Shown: one piece after another, positions 1 to 5,786 of the stretch
How the letters are laid out: the number at the start of each line of letters is the position of its first letter
How positions within the stretch are numbered: the stretch's first letter is position 1
Assembly: GCA_016926575.1 (NCBI GenBank)
Contig: JAFGOJ010000095.1
Span: forward strand, 1-13,502
Source: Anaerolineae bacterium
GTDB taxonomy: Bacteria > Chloroflexota > Anaerolineae > B4-G1 > DUEL01
Length of the DNA: 13,502 nucleotides
Direction of reading: 5' to 3'
Notes under the pieces: generated by a model
The model's input: only the letters and a program-made list of their open reading frames with translations
Told to the model about the DNA's origin: nothing
The model's database searches: none
Position numbers and translations under genes: made by a program

Positions 1-14
1 ATGACAGATCGGAA

Positions 15-167
15 GTAACTGCTCAGCTTACGCTTCGCAGTTGCCTTTCCCGCCGCGAAAAGGGGGAATGGGGGTTTTGCGGGCGGCTTCGCCGCCCGCA
101 AAACCCCCGTCTTTTCCCTTTGACGCGCCAGGCGGGTAACTGCCAGGCGCACAGCCTGAGCAGTTAC
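15..167. mobile_element. MITE-like palindromic element, copy 1 (153 bp)
   Basis: An ORF-less element begins GTAACTGCTCAG (15-26) and ends with the exact reverse complement CTGAGCAGTTAC (156-167). A second ungapped copy lies at 2152-2304 (141 of 153 positions identical, same orientation). The centre is a perfect 18-bp stem, 70-87 with 91-108, around a TTC loop. Flanking this are pairable blocks CGCG/CGCG (54-57/124-127) and AAAGGG/CCCTTT (59-64/116-121), so the whole unit is a long imperfect palindrome. The ends also form local hairpins, 15-22 with 37-44 and 136-143 with 160-167. No flanking target duplication is seen here (left GATCGGAA, right CAATTTGC). The central stem followed by a T-rich stretch (112-115) could also act as a weak terminator and insulate the downstream promoter. 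The transposon-derived nature is inferred from copy 2. Confidence 0.82.
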
Positions 168-171
168 CAAT

Positions 172-199
172 TTGCAATCTGCTTAAGATATGGCATAAT
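172..199 (+). promoter_or_regulatory. Sigma-70-type promoter of the thioredoxin/CcdA gene
   Basis: TTGCAA (172-177) and CATAAT (194-199) are separated by 16 bp and match the housekeeping consensus at 4/6 and 5/6 positions. The -35 box starts only 5 bp after the end of element copy 1. Transcription would start near position 206, giving a leader of about 77 nt before the ATG at 283. Predicted from sequence only. Confidence 0.6.
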
Positions 200-218
200 A
201 AAACAGAGCAACCTGGGC

Positions 219-252
219 GGTCTCTTTCTACGTCTTGCTATAGAGGGAGACC
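219..252 (+). promoter_or_regulatory. 5' leader stem-loop upstream of the thioredoxin/CcdA gene
   Basis: GGTCTCTTTCTA (219-230) pairs with TAGAGGGAGACC (241-252), giving a 12-bp stem with two G-U pairs and a 10-nt loop (231-240). It lies between the predicted start of transcription and the Shine-Dalgarno sequence at 267-273, about 14 nt before the latter. There is no U-run after it, so a terminator is unlikely. mRNA stabilisation, or a binding site in RNA or DNA, is possible. The half-sites could also be a protein operator. Confidence 0.5.
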
Positions 253-266
253 GTTCGACATGTCAC

Positions 267-273
267 GAGGAGG
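267..273 (+). promoter_or_regulatory. Ribosome binding site that selects the ATG at 283
   Basis: GAGGAGG at 267-273 directly abuts an in-frame ATG at 274, which is too close for initiation there. It is 9 nt from the next in-frame ATG at 283. The start at 283 also gives a cleaner signal peptide beginning MRRFF. Confidence 0.75.
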
Positions 274-282
274 ATGGAGCTT

Positions 283-1902
283 ATGCGTCGCTTTTTCGCG
301 GCCTTTGTGGCTGTGATCGGGCTACTGGTTGGAGGGGCGAGCTACGTAGCTGCCCAAGAAGACGCGCCGGTGGTGCGGATGCTCTACTTCTGGCGCGAGG
401 GGTGCACCCACTGCGCGGCGGTAGAGGAAGAGATATTGGCACCGCTGCAGGAGCAGTACGGCGACCAGATCGAGATTCGCATGCTGGAGGCGGGCGCCAG
501 CACCAACCCTGAGAACTACGAGCTACTGGTGCGCATCGAAGAGGTTTTCAACGTGCCGCCGGAGCAGCGCGGCTTTCCCACTCTAGTGGTGGGGGGCGAG
601 GTGCTGATCGGGGAAGAGGAGATTCGGAACGAGCTGTCGTGCTTGATGGATACGTGCATCGCGGCCGGGGGCACGACGTGGCCGTCCATCCCCGGTTTGG
701 AAGAGGCCCTGTCGGGGGGCGGCTCGGGGGCGGTTGGGCCGTTGGTTCCGGCGGGTCCGGGCATCGAAGTGCCTCAGCCGGCTGAACCGGGCGATTGCGG
801 CGATGGCACGGAAGTGATCTGCATCGCCGAAGGCTCTCCCATCTGGATGGCCTACTTCTATGAAGTAGGGTGCCAGGTCTGCAGCCGGGCCGAGACCGAC
901 ATCGAATACCTTGAAGTGATCTATCCACAACTGATCGTCGACGAATTCAACGTCTACGACGACTTGCCGCTGGTTCAGTGGATGGCGGAGCGGGCCGGGC
1001 GGACCGATGACATCCACACGCCGATGGTCTTCATTGGCGATGACATGCTCGTCGGAGGAGAGGAGATCACGCCGCAGAACTTGCAGGCGCTGCTGGAAAC
1101 GTACGCCCCGACGGGGGCCGAGAGGTTCTGGACGGACTTCGAGGCAGAAGGCCCGACTGACGTTACCTTCGTCAACTTTTTCACCGTGGTCTTGGCCGGG
1201 CTGGTGGACGGACTGAACCCGTGCGCGTTTGCTACATTGATATTCTTCATTTCCTATCTGGCCGCCAGCCAGCGGCAGGGGCGAGAGGCGTTGATAGCGG
1301 GTGCGGCGTTCACCGTAGGCGTTTTCCTGGCCTACCTGGGCGTCGGGTTGGGGCTGTACCGGCTCCTGGACGTCGTGTTCGATGCGTTCCCGTTCGTGGA
1401 ATCCCTCCGGCGCATCGTCTACGGACTGACGGCGCTATTGTGTATCGCGCTGGCCGTTTTCAGCTTCAGGGACTATCTGAAGGCCCGCCAGGGTGAGATT
1501 ACCGATATGGAGCTCAGCCTGCCCGAGTTCTTGCGCCGGCGCACGCGGGCGGCCATCCGCAGCGGACAGCGCGCCCGCGCGTTCTTCTTGGCTACGTTCT
1601 TCACCGGCATTGTCGTGTCGCTGCTGGAACTGGCCTGCACCGGGCAAATCTATCTGCCCACCATCATTTACATGACCGGCACGCCGGGGATGCGTGCACA
1701 AGGCGTACTCTTCCTGGTGCTCTACAACCTGGCGTTCATCTTGCCGTTGGTGGTCGTGTTCGTCCTGACGTACTTTGGAACCACCTCGCTCCAATTGGGC
1801 GTCTTCCTCAAGAAGCGGACGGCGGCGGTCAAGTTGGGGGCGGTGACGGTGTTCATGCTGTTGGGTGGGCTGTCGCTGGCGCTGGCCATTGGGTGGATCT
1901 AG
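283..1902 (+). CDS. Exported two-thioredoxin-domain / CcdA-like thiol-disulfide transporter
   Basis: A predicted membrane thiol-redox protein of 539 residues, likely to carry reducing equivalents from the cytoplasm to extracytoplasmic thioredoxin-like domains. Residues 1-24 look like a signal peptide (RR, hydrophobic core, YVAA). A first thioredoxin-like domain has C41-T-H-C44 and a cis-proline candidate in GFPT (P99). A proline/glycine-rich linker (about 145-170) leads to a second with C197-Q-V-C200 and HTPMVF (P247). From about residue 295 there is a six-helix CcdA/DsbD-type region. It carries the two hallmark cysteines, in NPC (C314) and in the CTGQ motif (C452). DsbD and CcdA families use such a membrane cysteine pair to pass electrons from cytoplasmic thioredoxin. 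Extra cysteines at 120, 125, 172 and 180 may form structural bonds. No cytochrome c genes are nearby, so the partner is unknown: protein disulfide repair, metal chaperoning and haem protein maturation are all possible. The start at 283 is chosen from the Shine-Dalgarno spacing. Confidence 0.9.
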   Translation: MRRFFAAFVAVIGLLVGGASYVAAQEDAPVVRMLYFWREGCTHCAAVEEEILAPLQEQYGDQIEIRMLEAGASTNPENYELLVRIEEVFNVPPEQRGFPTLVVGGEVLIGEEEIRNELSCLMDTCIAAGGTTWPSIPGLEEALSGGGSGAVGPLVPAGPGIEVPQPAEPGDCGDGTEVICIAEGSPIWMAYFYEVGCQVCSRAETDIEYLEVIYPQLIVDEFNVYDDLPLVQWMAERAGRTDDIHTPMVFIGDDMLVGGEEITPQNLQALLETYAPTGAERFWTDFEAEGPTDVTFVNFFTVVLAGLVDGLNPCAFATLIFFISYLAASQRQGREALIAGAAFTVGVFLAYLGVGLGLYRLLDVVFDAFPFVESLRRIVYGLTALLCIALAVFSFRDYLKARQGEITDMELSLPEFLRRRTRAAIRSGQRARAFFLATFFTGIVVSLLELACTGQIYLPTIIYMTGTPGMRAQGVLFLVLYNLAFILPLVVVFVLTYFGTTSLQLGVFLKKRTAAVKLGAVTVFMLLGGLSLALAIGWI

Positions 1903-1922
1903 GCCCTAGGGACGCCACAGCC

Positions 1923-2111
1923 GTGAGCGCGACGCCGTTCGAATGTCCCAATTGCGGCAGTTCTCACTTTGTGGAGCTCGAACCTACGCGGCATCGATGT
2001 GCCTATTGCGACACGGTACTGACCTCCCCGGAACCCGCGCCGCGCGGTGCGAGCATCTGCCAAAGTCTGGCTGGTGATATGGGAGGGCTGCTCCAACCCC
2101 TGCTGCCTTAG
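1923..2111 (+). CDS. Small zinc-ribbon protein
   Basis: A 62-residue protein starting at GTG 1923 with two CxxC knuckles, C8-P-N-C11 and C26-A-Y-C29, separated by 14 residues. This is the classic spacing of a one-zinc ribbon. The core, with CPNCGSSHF then RCAYC, resembles short zinc ribbons found alone or at the N-terminus of many bacterial proteins, which bind nucleic acid or proteins. The tail after residue 35 is proline/glycine-rich with no recognisable fold, so this could be a complete small protein or the remnant of a longer one. It begins 20 bp after the stop of the redox gene and is probably co-transcribed with it. A weak AGGGA (1908-1912) lies 10 nt before the GTG. An earlier in-frame GTG at 1893 would overlap the upstream gene by 10 bp and cannot be excluded. 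Specific function unknown. Confidence 0.72.
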   Translation: MSATPFECPNCGSSHFVELEPTRHRCAYCDTVLTSPEPAPRGASICQSLAGDMGGLLQPLLP

Positions 2112-2118
2112 CGGCGAC

Positions 2119-2147
2119 TTGCGATGGTCCGCCTCTCAGGCTATACT
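2119..2147 (+). promoter_or_regulatory. Promoter of the hybrid histidine kinase gene, next to an element insertion
   Basis: TTGCGA (2119-2124, 4/6) and TATACT (2142-2147, 5/6) are separated by exactly 17 bp. They lie just after the stop of the zinc-ribbon gene. The last four bases of the -10 box are also the first four bases of the left target duplication (2144-2151). Transcription would begin near 2154, inside the first bases of the inserted element. Confidence 0.6.
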
Positions 2148-2151
2148 CAAT
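2144..2151. repeat. Left 8-bp target-site duplication (TACTCAAT)
   Basis: TACTCAAT directly precedes the element that starts at 2152. The same 8 bases directly follow the element's end, at 2305-2312. This is the expected footprint of staggered-cut transposition. Confidence 0.88.
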
Positions 2152-2304
2152 GTAACTGCTCAGCTTACGCTTCGCAGTTGCCTTTTCCGCCGCGAAAAGG
2201 GGGAGTGGGGGTTTTGCGGGCGGCTTCGCCGCCCACCCCCCCCCCACCTTCTCCCTTCGACGTGCCAGGCGGGTAACTGCCAGGCGCACAGCCTGAGCAG
2301 TTAC
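2152..2304. mobile_element. MITE-like palindromic element, copy 2, with intact target duplication
   Basis: The same 153-bp unit as copy 1, with 12-bp perfect inverted termini GTAACTGCTCAG (2152-2163) and CTGAGCAGTTAC (2293-2304). It is flanked on both sides by TACTCAAT. It differs from copy 1 at 12 positions. Five of these fall in the right arm of the central stem (2228-2245), where AAAA has become CCCC and a run of ten C results (2236-2245). The 18-bp stem is therefore reduced to a 7-bp tip and a weak base. Termini beginning GTAA with an 8-bp duplication are what is known for the IS66 family of insertion sequences. Mobilisation in trans by an IS66-like transposase is therefore a reasonable inference, but no transposase is in the window. 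Confidence 0.88.
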
Positions 2305-2312
2305 TACTCAAT
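2305..2312. repeat. Right 8-bp target-site duplication (TACTCAAT)
   Basis: Exact second copy of the 8 bases at 2144-2151, immediately after the element terminus. Removing the element and one repeat restores a short promoter-to-gene leader, with the -10 box 26 nt from the kinase ATG. Confidence 0.88.
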
Positions 2313-2333
2313 TATCTTGCCTGTGGAGATCCA

Positions 2334-4817
2334 ATGGGCAACCACCGAACGCCAGATGCATCTCTCTTCAAAGCCCCTCTGTGGATTGGGTTCGCCTTGG
2401 GGGCCGTGTATTGGCTGCTCGAATCCGTCGTCGACGTTGTTTTCTTCGATAGAGGGACGTTTCTCCAAGCCGTTTTCTCCCAAGACCTGCACGAAATCTG
2501 GATGCGCTCGCTGGTGTGGGTCGTCCTCATCGCTTTTGGCATCTACGCCCAGGCCGTTATCGACGAGCGCAAGGCCTTCGAGCGCAAGCAACAGCGTGTG
2601 GAAGACGACTACCGGCAGCGCACGACGCAGTTGGAAGCGCTGACGGAAGTCAATCTCAACATCACGGCACAATTGGACCTGGACGTTCTGCTCCACTCTA
2701 TCGCTGCGCAGGCCGTCGACCTGTTGGGCGGAAACTCCGGCGGACTGTACCTCTACCGCCCCGCCGAGGACGTGATCGAGTGGGCCGTCTCCATCGGTGA
2801 CGACCCGGTCGCTCTCGGCAACAAGCTCCGCCGTGGAGAGGGCCTGGCAGGCAAGGTGTGGCAGCTCGGCGCACCGATCAGCGTGGACGACTACCAGCAT
2901 TGGGAGGGCCGCAGCTTGCAGTACGAGGGCATGCCGATTGCGGCGGTCGCCAGCGTGCCGGTGCGCTGGGGCGACGATTTCTTGGGCGTGCTCAACGTCA
3001 ACTACGCCAAACCTGCTGGCGCTGCCAACTTCCACGTCGACACCGACGTGTTGGCTATGTTCGCTACCCAGGCCGCCATCGCCATCCGCAACGCGCGCCT
3101 GTACGAAGAGACCCGCCGCCGGGTGGAGCAACTGGCCATCGTCAACCGGATCACGCGTGTGATCGGCACCACCCTCGACATCGACGACTTGTTGAAAATC
3201 GTGTACCAGGAACTGGCGCCGATTTTCCAGCACGACGCGTTCTTTATCGCCCTCTACGACCAAGAAACCAACGAGATGGACTTCCGCATCCAGGTCGACG
3301 AGGGGGTGCATACCCCTCCGCAGAAACGCGCGTTGGGGGTCGGCTTCACCTCGCGGGTGGTGGCGGAACGAAAGCCGCTGCTCATCAGAAACTTCGAGCT
3401 CGAGCGCGACACGCTCCCGTCCCTGGAGTTGTGGGGCTCGATGCGCCCGGCCCTCTCCTGGCTGGGGGCACCGATGTTGTCCAGCGACCGCATCATCGGC
3501 GTCATCTGTGTGCAGGCCTACCACCCCTACGCCTACGGAGAAGAAGAAACGATGCTGCTCTCCATCGTCGCCGAGCAGGTGGCCGTCGCCATCGACAGCG
3601 TCTGGCTATTCGAGGCGTCGTCTCAGGAAATCGTCGCGCGCATGCAGGTCGAAGAGGCCCTCCAAGAGAGCGAGGCGCGCCTCGACCAACAGGCACGCCT
3701 GGCCGCGATCGGCCAACTGGCAGGCGGCATCGCCCACGATTTCAACAACATCCTGACCACGATCACGCTCTACGCTCAGATGCTGCTCACCAAACCCGAC
3801 TTCCCGCTTGACCTGGTCCCCAACGTTCAAACAATTCTGGACGAAGCACGTGGCGCGTCGCACCTGATCCAGCAGACGCTGGACTTTAGCCGCCGCTCGA
3901 TCATCGATACCCGGCCGGTCGACCTCGTTGCCCTGGTCGAAGAGATCATCGACATCCTGCGCCGCACGCTGCCAGAAAACATCCGCCTGCTCATGGAAAT
4001 CGGACCGGACGAGTACGTGGTGGCGGCCGACGCGACGCGCATCCAACAGGTGGTCATGAACCTGGCGCTGAACGCCCGCGACGCGATGCCCGGCGGCGGC
4101 GAGCTGCGCATCGGCCTGCTGAAAAAGACGGTGACTCAGACCGGCCCGCTGCTGGCAGTGGACATGTCACCCGGCGAATGGGTTTGCCTGTCCATCTCCG
4201 ATACGGGCACCGGCATCGCCGAGGAGGTGCTGGAGCACCTGTTCGAACCGTTCTTCACCACCAAAGCGCCCGGCAAAGGGACGGGGTTGGGGCTTGCACA
4301 GGTGTACGGCATCATCAAAAGCCACGGCGGTTGTATCGACGTCGATACAGCCGTGGGGCACGGAACGACGTTCCGCATCTACCTGCCCGCACACGCCGAA
4401 GCGAAACCGCACGCAGCCGAACCTGCCGATCAATCGACCCCCGAAGGAAACGGCGAAACGATCCTGGTGGTGGAGGACAAAGACCGGGTCCGGGACCTGA
4501 TTTCGAGCATCCTCACGTCCCTCAACTACCGCGTGCTGACCGCCGAAAACGGCCGCCAGGCCGTGAGGGTCTACACCTCGACCGGAGACGTGGCGTTGGT
4601 GGTCACGGACGCCATCATGCCGGAGATGGGCGGCAAAGACCTCGTCCACGAGCTGAGGCAACTGACCCCCACCCTCAAGGCGTTGATCATCACCGGCTAC
4701 TCGGCGGCTATCGACATACAGGCCCTCAGAGAGGAGGGGATCGTGGACGTCATCCTCAAGCCGTTCGACATCCAGACCCTGGCCTCCGCCGTCCGCCGGG
4801 CCCTCGACGCCCCCTGA
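2334..4817 (+). CDS. Hybrid sensor histidine kinase with two GAF domains and a receiver domain
   Basis: An 827-residue membrane-anchored two-component sensor. Two N-terminal transmembrane helices (about 12-38 and 55-76) lead through a short helical linker to two GAF domains (about 108-255 and 280-425), which usually bind small ligands or chromophores. A helical dimerisation segment carries the phospho-acceptor H468 in IAHDFNN. The ATPase domain has an N-box (N576 to N580), a G1 box DTGTG (623-627), an F-box FEPFF (637-641) and a G2 box GKGTGLGL (647-654). A C-terminal receiver domain has the acidic pair E714/D715, phospho-acceptor D759, T787 and K809, all intact. There is no output domain, so phosphate presumably passes to a partner encoded elsewhere, or the receiver modulates the kinase. 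No adjacent response regulator is present. GGAGAT (2325-2330) supports the ATG at 2334. The 5' leader contains element copy 2. The gene converges on the Nudix gene with 2 bp between stops. Confidence 0.95.
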   Translation: MGNHRTPDASLFKAPLWIGFALGAVYWLLESVVDVVFFDRGTFLQAVFSQDLHEIWMRSLVWVVLIAFGIYAQAVIDERKAFERKQQRVEDDYRQRTTQLEALTEVNLNITAQLDLDVLLHSIAAQAVDLLGGNSGGLYLYRPAEDVIEWAVSIGDDPVALGNKLRRGEGLAGKVWQLGAPISVDDYQHWEGRSLQYEGMPIAAVASVPVRWGDDFLGVLNVNYAKPAGAANFHVDTDVLAMFATQAAIAIRNARLYEETRRRVEQLAIVNRITRVIGTTLDIDDLLKIVYQELAPIFQHDAFFIALYDQETNEMDFRIQVDEGVHTPPQKRALGVGFTSRVVAERKPLLIRNFELERDTLPSLELWGSMRPALSWLGAPMLSSDRIIGVICVQAYHPYAYGEEETMLLSIVAEQVAVAIDSVWLFEASSQEIVARMQVEEALQESEARLDQQARLAAIGQLAGGIAHDFNNILTTITLYAQMLLTKPDFPLDLVPNVQTILDEARGASHLIQQTLDFSRRSIIDTRPVDLVALVEEIIDILRRTLPENIRLLMEIGPDEYVVAADATRIQQVVMNLALNARDAMPGGGELRIGLLKKTVTQTGPLLAVDMSPGEWVCLSISDTGTGIAEEVLEHLFEPFFTTKAPGKGTGLGLAQVYGIIKSHGGCIDVDTAVGHGTTFRIYLPAHAEAKPHAAEPADQSTPEGNGETILVVEDKDRVRDLISSILTSLNYRVLTAENGRQAVRVYTSTGDVALVVTDAIMPEMGGKDLVHELRQLTPTLKALIITGYSAAIDIQALREEGIVDVILKPFDIQTLASAVRRALDAP

Positions 4818-4819
4818 AC

Positions 4820-5782
4820 CTACCGCCACACGGGCGTGGGGCGGTGCGCCAGCGCGTCAGCGATGCGGACGCGGCACCGTTCCCGCAGCACAGGCAGCGC
4901 GTCGGGGGCGAAGAAGCGTGCCTCCGACGTCTCCAGGTGATCCGCCGCCAGCCGCCCCCCCACCACACGGCACTCGAACCACGTCGTCACCACGTGCACA
5001 TGGTCTCCGTTCGGATAGACGTAGTCGAACGCGGGTCCGGAATACACGCCGATGACGCGCGTGGGCAGCACGTCGAGGCCGGTCTCTTCCCGCGCCTCCC
5101 GTGCCGCCGTGGCGTCGATGCGCTCGCCCAATTCCATCCCCCCGGCGGGTATGCTCCACTCGCCGTTGTCGGTGCGGCGGATCAGCAGCACGCGCCCTGC
5201 ATCGTCTCGGATGCACACGCTGGCCCCCACGATGATCAGCGGAGCCTTGCCCACGAACTGCCGCAGTTCCAGGAAGTGGTTGCACGAGGTAGCCGCACCG
5301 AGGTCGCCGCGCCGAAAAGAGGCCTCCGCGCGGCCCGCTGCGAAGTCCTCCATCATAGCGCCGTACCACGCAGGCAGCTCCGGCAGGCCATCGAGGGGGA
5401 AATACGCCAGATCCAGGCTCTCCTGACCGTCGGGGCGCAGCGTGCCGCCTGCCGCGCGGCAGGCAAAGCACACCGTGAACTGCTGCACCTGGTCGGCATT
5501 GGGGTACGTCACGTCGAACGTGGGCGAGGAATAGATGCCCACCAACCGCTCGGGGACGACGCGCAGGCCGGTTTCCTCCCACACCTCGCGCACGACGCAC
5601 GTCTCCAGCCCTTCGCCCCGTTCCAGCGCGCCCCCCGGCAGCCCCCACCCGCCGAAATCGGAGCGGCGTTGGAGCAGCACGCGCCCGCTCTCGTCGACGA
5701 CGATGGCCGACGTGTAGACGATGATCAGCTTCGACGCGCCGACGTGGGCACGCAGCCAGCGGATGTAATGAGCCTCGACCAT
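4820..5782 (-). CDS. Tandem two-domain Nudix hydrolase
   Basis: A 320-residue protein made of two homologous Nudix units. Nudix enzymes hydrolyse nucleoside diphosphates linked to another group, using divalent metal bound by the Nudix box. Both boxes are complete. The first runs G51, E57, R65-E66, E69-E70, G72; the second G214, E220, R228-E229, E232-E233, G235. The duplication covers the whole unit: the lead-in HYIRWLRAHVG (5-15) matches HFLELRQFVG (169-178), and VGIYSSPTFD (81-90) matches IGVYSGPAFD (244-253), each followed by YPN. Substrate cannot be read from sequence. The start ATG at 5782 is chosen because homology begins there and it follows the der stop after 4 bp. The frame stays open further upstream, but only inside der. 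It is the last gene of the minus-strand series. A single Nudix domain of about 150 residues is the usual form. Confidence 0.92.
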   Translation of the reverse strand: MVEAHYIRWLRAHVGASKLIIVYTSAIVVDESGRVLLQRRSDFGGWGLPGGALERGEGLETCVVREVWEETGLRVVPERLVGIYSSPTFDVTYPNADQVQQFTVCFACRAAGGTLRPDGQESLDLAYFPLDGLPELPAWYGAMMEDFAAGRAEASFRRGDLGAATSCNHFLELRQFVGKAPLIIVGASVCIRDDAGRVLLIRRTDNGEWSIPAGGMELGERIDATAAREAREETGLDVLPTRVIGVYSGPAFDYVYPNGDHVHVVTTWFECRVVGGRLAADHLETSEARFFAPDALPVLRERCRVRIADALAHRPTPVWR

Positions 5783-5786
5783 CGCG

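Noticed and set aside
260..316. Short upstream frame starting at ATG 260, overlapping the redox gene start, as a leader peptide
   Set aside because: It has no Shine-Dalgarno sequence of its own and no codon pattern suggestive of attenuation.
120..512. Open frame of 130 codons at the left edge
   Set aside because: It begins inside the repeat element and runs out of frame through the redox gene; the peptide has no coherent composition.
2047..2643. Open frame of 198 codons across element copy 2
   Set aside because: It spans the zinc-ribbon tail, the whole repeat and the start of the kinase in another frame. The shared peptide with the left edge is only the repeat translated.
2304..3524. 406-codon antisense frame over the kinase gene
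   Set aside because: Shadow of a GC-rich gene. The sense frame has intact GAF, kinase and receiver motifs.
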